Assembly: GCA_001304015.1 (NCBI GenBank)
Contig: LJUY01000001.1
Coordinates: 141,520-205,519, forward strand
Direction: 5' to 3'
Source of the DNA: a candidate division Zixibacteria bacterium SM23_81
GTDB lineage: Bacteria; SM23-81
DNA length: 64,000 nucleotides
Shown piece by piece: positions 44,078 to 51,852 of the stretch; position 1 is the stretch's first letter; each line of letters begins with the position of its first letter. The translations under genes were made by a program, and so were the position numbers. Under the pieces are notes generated by a model. That model ran no database searches, had not been told where the DNA came from, and saw only the letters and a program-made list of their open reading frames with translations.

Positions 44078-46909
44078 TTAATCTCGGGGGGATGTGGGGC
44101 TCTTCTTACTGCTTATTGCCTCCTGCCTCCTGCCGGCTGCCACTTGGGTGGATCCGGAAGGAAGGAAGCCACCCCGCTTCACCCCGGTCAACTGCCGATC
44201 GAACTCTCCCACCTGATACGACCCTTCCGACCTGTTGCCCACGCCATCCACTGCCTTTAGGGTATAATAATGCTGAACGCCTGGATCGCCCACCGCTGCG
44301 CTGTCAACAAAGGCCGTCTCCATCGTTCCAGCCAGAGAATCACCCAGCAGTCCCGGGTAAAAGCTGCGGTAAATGATGTAGCGCTCGATCCCCTCGCTGT
44401 TCTCCGGCTCGGTCCAGCCGAGATGAATGTTCCCGGAGGACGACTTGGTCGATCCCTCGAATAGGATGGTCACATCATCCACAGCCTTGGGCGGCATGGT
44501 GATGGCGATCTTTATGGCATCGGCCCTGAGAACATCTCCCTGAGTACTCTCTCCGGTATCCTCAACTCGCACCTCCACATTCTGTCCCGAGGCGAATGGG
44601 CGGTTCCAAAGATGAACCCAGGAACCGCTCCCGGTGTTCTGATTGACGAACACCGAATCGGCATCTATGCCCTCGACGCTCAGCATGTACAACGCGTGAT
44701 TGGTGGCATTGGCGGTATTGGGGACTATCTCATAGATCCGGTAGATGCCCTGTTCTGAGAGGGTGCCTTGGAAACGAGCTTTGGCACCGGGAACCTGATT
44801 GAGGGGTGCCCACCGGCTGCTTGGTCCATAGGCCTGAGCCACGCTGGTGTGCCAGGTGCCCTCCTCCTGATAGTAGAGCGAGTCGTCATTATCGACGATG
44901 ATGAAGTAAGGCTGCACATCTGCGGTGACCAAGATGGGAGCCATGGGCTCGATGGGGTCGTCGCTGTATAGGAACATCTCATCGCTGACCGGACCAATTT
45001 CCTGGGCGTGAAAATGGACCGGCATCTCAATGGACCCCATCCCCGGGATGACCACCGGAAAGCTGACCGGGATGGTCACCTCAGGCAGCAGAGAGCCTAT
45101 TCCCGTGATGGTCAAATCTCCGTAGCCGAGATTTCTCAACCGCAGGTCCAGGGATGCGCTGTCCTCCTTGGGTACGGCCCCGAAGTCCAGGACTTGGTCC
45201 ACAACGAAAAGATCCCTCTCACGCACCAGGGCTGAGAACTTAGCCACATCTGCGCACAGGACCCTTCCTTCCTGGCCATCGCCGCTGGCCTGCAACTGAA
45301 GATAGGTCCCAGCGCCCGGCATCAAATACGAGGTGCTTAGATAGACCCACTCGGCGGCCGGCAGCGGGCTGGTGAACTGAATAGTGTTCACGCAGGTGCC
45401 TTGCTTGAAAACCTTGTAGGTAATCTGCTCGGCGGGATTGGACATCTCCGGGATCTGAACGAAGATATTGAAGGTGGCGGAGTCCTCAAGGTCCGGATAC
45501 CACCGGGCCATAGCCGTATCGCCAGCAGCCAGGGTGGTTACCCGAGAGTCCAGACCCCAGGAGGACTCCCAGGAGCTCGACCAGCTCTTCTGGATTTCAA
45601 CATATCCGGAGTCGACGTTGTCCACAAAGATATCACCGGGTAAAAACTCGATAAATTCCATCGCCTGATTGCCCAGCGTGTCGCAGACCACCACACCCAC
45701 CTTGGCCAGCTGATCCCTGGACAGAGATTCGGTCGTCTCCCATTGATTCGCGCCCGTCGATTGGCAGGGAATCAGCAGATACTCCTCGTAGACATTCTTT
45801 ACAGCCACGAAGGGTACCGGTTGAAAGATCGGCTCGTCGCTGCTGATGCCGAAGGACACCTGGTCTCCTGAAGGAATCTCCCACAGAGCCAGATCTGGGG
45901 CCGTCGTATCGGGCGTTCCCCGCCAGCGCTGCATGGCCTCGATGGCCGTGCAGTAGCGGAAATTCACATCCGGATACATGGCCGCGGCCTCATGGGCCAG
46001 GCTATCGATCTTAGCGATGTCGGTGAGAAACGGCGTCTCCGGAAGATGAGACCATATACAGGCTACTTGGTCGATGCCGGCATTCGCCTGGGCGAAGATG
46101 TTCTCCAAGTTATTACTGCTAATCACCGATCCAAAATAGCGGCAGCGGACATTCCAGCCGGGACCATCTCCGGGAAGTTGATAGTTCACCGGCGAGGGGT
46201 GGTAGGGAACATACTCCAAAGTGGCCTGGGACCAGTCGTAGTTGTTATCAGTTGGCTCCGTCGTGTCGCTGTGAACGCTGGGCGAAGCATTGTGCATGCT
46301 ATAGGGCAGGACGCTGTCCAGTACGGTCTGCCAACCGTTGTCCATGTAATGCCAGCCGCTGCGGAAGGAAACAGGAAAAATCTGTTCTTCCAGCAGAAAC
46401 TGGGCCAGGGTGAAGTTCCAGTCGTCATAGCACTCCATGAAGGTCTGGGATTGGTTCCAGTAGTAGAGCCCGTCGCCGTTGTAGTCGGTCCAGGCGAAGG
46501 TGTGGTAGTGCAGGGACAGCTCGTCGCCATTGATCTGGACGTTGTCGCCGTGGTACTTCTTCATCAGATATAGGGTCATGATGTTGGGCACTGGCACGTT
46601 GGTGTTTGTGGCATATCGGAAGATGTTGCCAGCCATCATCCACCAGGTCATCTTCAGCGGCTGCCCGTAGGAATCGACGAACTGGGCTCGGAAAGCCGGG
46701 TTCATGACCCCGTAAGCATTCCGGGAGGGATTGGTGTACAGGTCGATGTTATAGGTGCAGTGATACGTGCTGGTGCTCATCCCCTCCCAAATGGCCGTGT
46801 CGGAGCCCATCACCAGATAGACCTCGCCTGCCGTAAAGCCCGCCTTGGGTATGAAAAGCATCAAGCAAACGGCGAGCAAAGCTGCTCGTGTTTCCTCCTT
46901 AAAATTCAT
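44078..46909 (-). CDS. Large secreted protein with golvesin-like, ASH-like and FN3 domains
   Basis: A 943-residue exported protein (signal AALLAVCLMLFIPKAGFTAG). Residues ~30-350 form an uncharacterised catalytic-looking region with HYHTFAWTDYNGDG, SFRSGWHYMDNGWQ and CIWSHLPETPFLTDI, reminiscent of polysaccharide-deacetylase-like folds, though the metal triad cannot be assigned. Two golvesin/xanthan-lyase-C-like modules follow (~445-575; ~695-830, FIIVDNDDSLYYQEEGTWHT, LRADAIKIA) around an ASH-like beta domain (LDFGAVPKEDSASLDLRLRN). The end is an FN3 module (IERYIIYRSFYPG, VGEFDRQL) shared with the amidase gene at 49207-51639, then an odd basic tail encoded by heptamer repeats. No PNPFN-type sorting domain is present. 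Probably acts on extracellular glycans; substrate unknown. Confidence 0.7.
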   Translation of the reverse strand: MNFKEETRAALLAVCLMLFIPKAGFTAGEVYLVMGSDTAIWEGMSTSTYHCTYNIDLYTNPSRNAYGVMNPAFRAQFVDSYGQPLKMTWWMMAGNIFRYATNTNVPVPNIMTLYLMKKYHGDNVQINGDELSLHYHTFAWTDYNGDGLYYWNQSQTFMECYDDWNFTLAQFLLEEQIFPVSFRSGWHYMDNGWQTVLDSVLPYSMHNASPSVHSDTTEPTDNNYDWSQATLEYVPYHPSPVNYQLPGDGPGWNVRCRYFGSVISSNNLENIFAQANAGIDQVACIWSHLPETPFLTDIAKIDSLAHEAAAMYPDVNFRYCTAIEAMQRWRGTPDTTAPDLALWEIPSGDQVSFGISSDEPIFQPVPFVAVKNVYEEYLLIPCQSTGANQWETTESLSRDQLAKVGVVVCDTLGNQAMEFIEFLPGDIFVDNVDSGYVEIQKSWSSSWESSWGLDSRVTTLAAGDTAMARWYPDLEDSATFNIFVQIPEMSNPAEQITYKVFKQGTCVNTIQFTSPLPAAEWVYLSTSYLMPGAGTYLQLQASGDGQEGRVLCADVAKFSALVRERDLFVVDQVLDFGAVPKEDSASLDLRLRNLGYGDLTITGIGSLLPEVTIPVSFPVVIPGMGSIEMPVHFHAQEIGPVSDEMFLYSDDPIEPMAPILVTADVQPYFIIVDNDDSLYYQEEGTWHTSVAQAYGPSSRWAPLNQVPGAKARFQGTLSEQGIYRIYEIVPNTANATNHALYMLSVEGIDADSVFVNQNTGSGSWVHLWNRPFASGQNVEVRVEDTGESTQGDVLRADAIKIAITMPPKAVDDVTILFEGSTKSSSGNIHLGWTEPENSEGIERYIIYRSFYPGLLGDSLAGTMETAFVDSAAVGDPGVQHYYTLKAVDGVGNRSEGSYQVGEFDRQLTGVKRGGFLPSGSTQVAAGRRQEAISSKKSPTSPRD
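44100..44141 (-). repeat. Degenerate heptanucleotide tandem repeat at the 3' end of a gene
   Basis: Six consecutive 7-mers on the minus strand: GGCAGCC, GGCAGGA, GGCAGGA, GGCAATA, AGCAGTA, AGAAGAG. They encode part of the basic tail of the 943-residue protein. Such (GGCAGGA)-type short repeats are scattered in many bacterial genomes and are usually intergenic. Confidence 0.75.
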
Positions 46910-46949
46910 CTAGCTCTTCTCCTCGCTGTGAAAAGTCGTTCCCATCTTT

Positions 46950-46978
46950 ATTGTATCAAATTACGGAGGTTATGTCAA
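46950..46978 (-). promoter_or_regulatory. Sigma-70 type promoter of the 943-residue exoprotein gene
   Basis: TTGACA (46978-46973), 17-bp spacer, TACAAT (46955-46950), about 40 bp before the ATG at 46909. Confidence 0.8.
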
Positions 46979-47008
46979 GAAGTTTGCGTCTGCTGCTTCT
47001 GGCTCCAC

Positions 47009-47035
47009 AAAAAAACCTGGGGTTTGCCACCCAGG
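47009..47035 (-). terminator. Rho-independent terminator after the DUF72 gene
   Basis: On the minus strand CCTGGG pairs with CCCAGG (6 bp, 8-nt loop), followed by TTTTTTT. It separates the DUF72 gene from the promoter at 46950-46978. Confidence 0.8.
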
Positions 47036-47093
47036 ACCATCGGTTATTCACCTTCTTTCATTCAGAAAAAGGATTCTTCCATCATTCGAAAAT

Positions 47094-48041
47094 CTATGGT
47101 TTCTCCTCTCCGAACAAATCACCGGTGAACAGGCTGTCCTCATCCTCTACCCGAATGGGAAGCTCCCCGAGCTCGGGGTATTCTTCCACCAGTCCCCTCC
47201 AGAAGACCTTGTCGATGGGCAAATCCAGCTTGTACCTGAGCATGACGGCGTTGGCCACGGCCTTAGCCCGGTAATGGTTGTTCATATAAACATAAACCGT
47301 CTTGGTCAGCTCTTTAACCTGATTCAAGCCGCCCACTAAGGGATTCAGCTCGTCAGAGGAATATAGGTAGTTATACTTCTCTGCGGCGGTTTTGTGCCGG
47401 AACCATTTCTCGATATTCCGTCCGTGCATGCGCAAGTAGAAGATGGGGCCGATGGGCTTGAAGGACTGATGGATGGAAAAGCGAAACTTAGGCTCATCGA
47501 TGTACACCAGGCTGGCTTTATATCTTTTCAGAACCTCCTCAGTGGCCCTTAGGTTGTCGCTCCAACCCCTATGGCGCAGCTCCACCGCCATGGGAAACTC
47601 CTGGAAGGCGTTTAATGTTCTGTCCAGGTGATCTAAATTCTTCTCTTCAAAATAAAAGCGAGGGGGAAATTGCACCAGCAGACACCCGAGCTTCTTGGCC
47701 TTGACAAGGGGCTCCAGTCCCTTTTTGAACAGATCCACGTCGGCCTCTGTGACGCGTGAATCCCGTCCTGTGGTCTGGGCGAACATCTCCGGGTGGGTGA
47801 ATTTCTGCCAGAGTTTGATGGTAAAATCGAAGTTGGCCGGCGTCTTCATGGCCCAGTTATGCACCACGTTTGGAACTGGGGGACGATAGAAGGTCGAGTT
47901 TACCTCCACGGTATTAAACCGATCTGAATAGTAGCTCAGCTCATCCACTTTGCCGGGAGGATAAAAGACGCCATTCCAGCTGCCCTCGCCATAGGTGCGG
48001 TACGACCAGCCAGAAGTGCCAATGCGCAAACTCTCATTCAT
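47094..48041 (-). CDS. DUF72 family protein (YecE-like)
   Basis: A 315-residue TIM-barrel-like protein. Family motifs: LRIGTSGWSYRTYGEGSWNG at the start, YYSDRFNTVEVNSTFYRPP, FDFTIKLWQKFTHPEMF, LLVQFPPRFYF, AVELRHRGW and YVYMNNHYRAKAVANA near the end. The molecular function is not established; a link to DNA repair has been suggested for some members. A consensus promoter is directly upstream and AGGGGTG precedes the ATG, so it is transcribed alone. The insertion sequence at 48216-49070 lies just upstream but leaves the promoter intact. Confidence 0.9.
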   Translation of the reverse strand: MNESLRIGTSGWSYRTYGEGSWNGVFYPPGKVDELSYYSDRFNTVEVNSTFYRPPVPNVVHNWAMKTPANFDFTIKLWQKFTHPEMFAQTTGRDSRVTEADVDLFKKGLEPLVKAKKLGCLLVQFPPRFYFEEKNLDHLDRTLNAFQEFPMAVELRHRGWSDNLRATEEVLKRYKASLVYIDEPKFRFSIHQSFKPIGPIFYLRMHGRNIEKWFRHKTAAEKYNYLYSSDELNPLVGGLNQVKELTKTVYVYMNNHYRAKAVANAVMLRYKLDLPIDKVFWRGLVEEYPELGELPIRVEDEDSLFTGDLFGEEKP

Positions 48042-48069
48042 CTTTCACCCCTGTCACGAAGGCACATTT

Positions 48070-48098
48070 ATGATAGCACAAATGCGAAAAATTGTCAA
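48070..48098 (-). promoter_or_regulatory. Sigma-70 type promoter of the DUF72 gene
   Basis: TTGACA (48098-48093), 17-bp spacer, TATCAT (48075-48070), ~30 bp before the ATG at 48041. Confidence 0.8.
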
Positions 48099-48215
48099 CA
48101 ATTAAATAGCTATTATAATAGTGACAGCTCAAATCGATGCGGTCCGGTAGAAAATGAAGACGGCAGCGGTGAGAATGCATGGGGACATTTCATCTGGGCT
48201 TCTCTTTAAATTTTT

Positions 48216-49070
48216 GGTAAATCCCCATCAAAAGTGCACTAATTTGGCTCTTTGATAACCGGTTGTTGGAGATATTTTCGCAATATTGGAATCAGGTTTT
48301 CATTGCGATGATTGAATCGCCACTCGGTCTCTTTCAGAGAGAGATGGAAATACTGTTTGGGAACGCCTCTGTAATGATAGAGCCAGTGTTTGGCATAGGA
48401 CCAGAAGCCTTCGATACTGTTGATGTGATCTCTACCTTTGGGGCGCCCCTTGTCTTTACTAATGACCACGTGATTGCCTCGGATATCCAGAAAAGTATAG
48501 GCGTGCCAGTCGTCGGTGTAATACAGGCTGCCCGGCTTGGTGTAGGTGGTCATGAGAGGACCTATTTGCTGGATGCCCCGGTTGCTGATGGGGAAGGTTA
48601 ACACCTTGCCATTGCGTTGATAAATGCCAAAGACGATATGTTTGCCAGAGGCTGCCCAACCACGTTTGCCAGGTCGATAACCACCAAACATGGTCTCGTC
48701 CATCTCAATCTCACCGGAGAGCTCTGAGAGCTGCTGGATCTGTTGATCGTAGACAGCCTCTCTTAGGATCCGAAACCAACGCTCGATCGTCTTCTGATTG
48801 AGTGGAACCTGAAAACGAAGCCGATAGGCTGGGACCCCCAGGCAAAAATACTCCACCAGCCGGCCCTTCCAGTATGGAGCGATGCGGGTCGATTGCCACA
48901 GACTCCTGGTCCGTTTTCTGGTTAATCCGCATCGTTGACAGCGCCATTGACCAGTGGAAAGCTGCCAGAATTCATGATGATCGCAGCGAGGACATTTTTT
49001 CATGGCTGAAAGATAACGCTCTCTCAGCGAGTTATCAAGATATTTAGTGCAACTTTAATGGGGTTTTACC
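48216..49070 (-). mobile_element. IS1595-family insertion sequence, 855 bp
   Basis: The ends are inverted repeats: GGTAAATCCCCATC... (48216-48242) and, read on the other strand, GGTAAAACCCCATT... (49070-49044), matching at 23 of 27 positions and both containing TGCACTAA. A similar CTTTGATAAC / CTTGATAAC follows inside each end. The single gene is an ISXO2-type transposase whose stop lies inside the left repeat. No convincing 8-bp target duplication is seen next to the ends, so the flanks may have decayed or recombined. Confidence 0.85.
48239..49003 (-). CDS. IS1595-family (ISXO2-like) transposase
   Basis: A 254-residue DDE-type transposase. The N terminus is a zinc ribbon (CPRCDHHEFWQLSTGQWRCQ, then RCGLTRKRT), usual for this family. 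The catalytic domain has EMDETMFGGYRPGKRGWAAS (first Asp), SLYYTDDWHAYTFLD (second Asp) and HINSIEGFWSYAKHWLYHYR, the N-x2-E-x-FW-x3-K/R block typical of ISXO2. The frame is intact and full length, so the enzyme could be active. The ribosome-binding site is weak, usual for IS genes. Confidence 0.92.
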   Translation of the reverse strand: MKKCPRCDHHEFWQLSTGQWRCQRCGLTRKRTRSLWQSTRIAPYWKGRLVEYFCLGVPAYRLRFQVPLNQKTIERWFRILREAVYDQQIQQLSELSGEIEMDETMFGGYRPGKRGWAASGKHIVFGIYQRNGKVLTFPISNRGIQQIGPLMTTYTKPGSLYYTDDWHAYTFLDIRGNHVVISKDKGRPKGRDHINSIEGFWSYAKHWLYHYRGVPKQYFHLSLKETEWRFNHRNENLIPILRKYLQQPVIKEPN

Positions 49071-49206
49071 TTTCGTTTTAATAGAAAGTTATTTTAGATG
49101 GACTCGCATACTCCCCTTGTTCGGATTTTGAGTGCTCGCGGTTATTAAACTCGACCCTTCCAGACCGCAATTTCACATCAGCCTTAACTGTTTTCTCTTT
49201 TTTCCT

Positions 49207-51639
49207 CTATTCACCGTTGCTAAGACTTTTATCCATCTCTCCCACCCCATTGGACGGTTCAGACTTGTTCTCCGCGCCGTCCGCGGATTTCACCGTGTAA
49301 AAGTAGTTGGTCACCGCGTCTCCAACAAGCCCCACATCTGTATAGTCAGTATTTACTGTGCCGGCTAAAGAATCCCCTGGTGAACCCGGATCTGTGCTGC
49401 GGTAGACTACATAACGGAGCACCCCTTCCCCATCGTAAGGCTGGGACCAGGAGAGATAAAGATCGTCCCCCGATTTGTATGAGGCCAGATCATCGATAGC
49501 TTCCGGCGGTGAAAGATCGGCGCCCAGCTGGGCTACCCGGAGATCGTCCAGGTAGTATGTTCCGTTAGGATTACCCTCGGTGCTATTATAGGTCATCTGG
49601 AAGCTGTCCACCCGCATCTCCCCTTCCAGGATTCCATTGCCGATCCAGCTGCCCACAGGATCGGAGCCTAAATCCCACTTGACCAGCCGCCAGCCCTTCC
49701 AATCCACGGTCAGCCACTGGCTCACCTCGTGGTAGCTAGCGCCGGTGGCTGGCAGGTTGTCGTCCACGCAGAAGCGGAACTTGTTGCCCAATCCGTCTCC
49801 GTACAGGTAGACCTCCAGCGTATAGCTGGTGTCGAAGTGCAGCGGGTCGGATGGAAAGTACTCCCGGATCAACCAACTGCCGGCCCCTGTGTTCCACAGG
49901 TAATCCAGCTCTCCCGAGGCGGCGCTGCCGGTTACGGGATTGGTTACCGAAAGTTCCGTGGAAAAAGAGGTGCTCTCCGGCACAGTGCCGGTGGTGCTGC
50001 CGCTGCCCTCCGGGTCCCACCATGGTGGAACGCCGTCATCGAAATTATCGATGATTGTTAGAGAGTAAGCCCGATCCCGAGTGGAAAAAGACCACTGATA
50101 GTCCGACTCCAGATTGTTCAGGAAGGGATCTTGTATCCCAGTGGTCACGGTGGCCGTATAGGTCTCGGATGGATCCAGGTAACCGGTGACGTAGATCAAG
50201 GCAAAGCCGTGATTGTCCAGCTCCACATACTCCACGGTGCGGGATACGCTGGTCATATCGCTCTTGCGAAGAGTGATGTTGGAGGTATTCACCGTGCCGG
50301 GATTCAGGAACTCGTCGAACTCGACCACCACGATCACGTCCGTCTCAACACTTTCTTCATAGGCGACGGGTTCAGTGGACACCACTTGCGGCGGCACGGT
50401 GTCGGAGCGAGACGTCTTGAAATCGAATGTATAGGCATCTCCCCCAACGCCATTCCCGTCCCCATCCAGGGGATGACCGTAAGTATCTGTGGCCGTGGCC
50501 CCGATGGTCACCTGGTAAACCGTAGAGTGCTGCATGTACGAGTCGGGATCAAAGGTCATCTGCTGACCATGTGGATCCCATCTGAAAACTCCCGTCGTTG
50601 CGGGAAGGATGCTGAAAGCATTCTCAGTGCTGCTCTGGTTCATCCGTCGGCTGAAACCCACTACGATATCCTCATACACGAAAATACCGGTATCCCCAGA
50701 ATCCGGCATAGTGGCCACCACTGTGGGAGGTGTCTGGTTGATGAGCTGGAAGTCTAGACGCTGGAAACTGTTGGCAGATACCATCACACTATTTGTATCA
50801 GCAGAGTAGTTGGCTTTCTCCACCGTTATCGTGTATATGTCGGGAGTCAGGTCATCGAATATGTACAAGCCGTTGGCGGAATCGTCGGTGACATAGATCA
50901 GGCTATCGGGCCATAGAGTGCAGGTGACCCCGTTGATAGGCTCCCCCGTCTCATCATCGGAGACGATCCCGGAGAGATTTCCGGTGGTCAGGGGATCGGC
51001 ATCGAAGTAATCCAGAAAGGAGGTGAACAGAGCTCGGGCCTCCATCTTCAGGTACTCGTCGTTACGCAGCCGGTTCTTCTCCGGTATGAAGTCGAAGAAG
51101 GAAGCCTCGGTGAGCTCTCCTGGCATTATAAGGTCGTTCAAAACACCCAAATTAAATCCCAGAAAGCTCAAGTCCCCCTCCACCCGATAGTGCGTGGTGC
51201 GCATGGCGTGCCAGAGATCATCGGCCATGATGTTGCTCATGGTCACCGCCTCGGGCCATTCTGGTGTGCCACCGGGAAGCTCCTCGTAGAGGACCAGTGT
51301 GTAGTTGGTGACGCCCTGAAAAGCGTTGTGGTGGATGGAGTTGAACCAGTCCACGTTGTTGGAGTTGGCGATCTGCTCCCGCTCGCTGAGGGTGGGATTG
51401 TCGATGTTGTTGTAGCGTGTCAGGATGACAGTATCCGCGTTGGCCGACTCCAGGTAGTCCTTGAGGAAAAAGGCCACCTGTAGGTTGATGACGCACTCGA
51501 AGGGTTTCTCGTATGGATAGTTGCCGTGGCCCGGATCCAAACAGAACTTCAAGCCGCTCAGGTCTGCTGACCAGACAGGAGAAGCCAGGATAAATCCGCA
51601 CAGAGCCATGACAACGATCATATGCTTCAATGGGATCAT
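49207..51639 (-). CDS. Secreted N-acetylmuramoyl-L-alanine amidase with Big_5, CBM-like and FN3 modules
   Basis: An 810-residue exported cell-wall hydrolase. A signal peptide (MIVVMALCGFILASPVWSA) is followed at ~30-215 by an Amidase_3 domain: FCLDPGHGNYPYEKPFE with the zinc His and Glu, VILTRYNNIDNPTLSERE, and FNSIHHNAFQG with the next zinc His. A carboxypeptidase-regulatory-like domain (GIVSDDETGEPINGVTCTLW) comes next, then two Ig-like Big_5 domains (ATMPDSGDTGIFVYEDIVVG; STEPVAYEESVETDVIVVVE), a jelly-roll-like region, and an FN3 module ending YFYTVKSADGAENKSEPSNG, VGEMDK. That last module is shared with the exoprotein at 44078-46909. AAGGAGA precedes ATG 51639. It may act on the organism's own wall or on other cells; this cannot be decided here. 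Confidence 0.85.
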   Translation of the reverse strand: MIPLKHMIVVMALCGFILASPVWSADLSGLKFCLDPGHGNYPYEKPFECVINLQVAFFLKDYLESANADTVILTRYNNIDNPTLSEREQIANSNNVDWFNSIHHNAFQGVTNYTLVLYEELPGGTPEWPEAVTMSNIMADDLWHAMRTTHYRVEGDLSFLGFNLGVLNDLIMPGELTEASFFDFIPEKNRLRNDEYLKMEARALFTSFLDYFDADPLTTGNLSGIVSDDETGEPINGVTCTLWPDSLIYVTDDSANGLYIFDDLTPDIYTITVEKANYSADTNSVMVSANSFQRLDFQLINQTPPTVVATMPDSGDTGIFVYEDIVVGFSRRMNQSSTENAFSILPATTGVFRWDPHGQQMTFDPDSYMQHSTVYQVTIGATATDTYGHPLDGDGNGVGGDAYTFDFKTSRSDTVPPQVVSTEPVAYEESVETDVIVVVEFDEFLNPGTVNTSNITLRKSDMTSVSRTVEYVELDNHGFALIYVTGYLDPSETYTATVTTGIQDPFLNNLESDYQWSFSTRDRAYSLTIIDNFDDGVPPWWDPEGSGSTTGTVPESTSFSTELSVTNPVTGSAASGELDYLWNTGAGSWLIREYFPSDPLHFDTSYTLEVYLYGDGLGNKFRFCVDDNLPATGASYHEVSQWLTVDWKGWRLVKWDLGSDPVGSWIGNGILEGEMRVDSFQMTYNSTEGNPNGTYYLDDLRVAQLGADLSPPEAIDDLASYKSGDDLYLSWSQPYDGEGVLRYVVYRSTDPGSPGDSLAGTVNTDYTDVGLVGDAVTNYFYTVKSADGAENKSEPSNGVGEMDKSLSNGE

Positions 51640-51698
51640 GGGAATCTCCTTATGGACGATATACCAAGCAATCTGAATAAATCCTTATCTACTTTATT

Positions 51699-51727
51699 AT
51701 TCTACCATACTGCGGACAAGATGTCAA
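51699..51727 (-). promoter_or_regulatory. Sigma-70 type promoter of the amidase gene
   Basis: TTGACA (51727-51722), 17-bp spacer, TAGAAT (51704-51699), ~60 bp before the ATG at 51639. Confidence 0.8.
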
Positions 51728-51773
51728 GGGGTTTTGTGGCTTTTTCCATAGCCGACGCCTTTCCTGACAGCGG

Positions 51774-51802
51774 AAAAAAAGCCCAGAGCGAAATCTCCGG
51801 GC
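51774..51802 (-). terminator. Rho-independent terminator after the 514-residue exoprotein gene
   Basis: On the minus strand GCCCGGAG pairs with CTCTGGGC (8 bp with one G-U pair, 6-nt loop) and is followed by TTTTTTT. Confidence 0.85.
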
Positions 51803-51852
51803 GAATTTGCTTGCTTCACTTGATCAAGAGGATATAAATCCCCAGCTTCGTT

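Noticed and set aside
44100-44141. CRISPR or minisatellite array
   Set aside because: The units are contiguous degenerate 7-mers without spacers.
48208-49078. 8-bp target duplication flanking the insertion sequence
   Set aside because: The flanking 8-mers AAATTTTT and TTTCGTTT share only their T-richness; this is not a convincing duplication.
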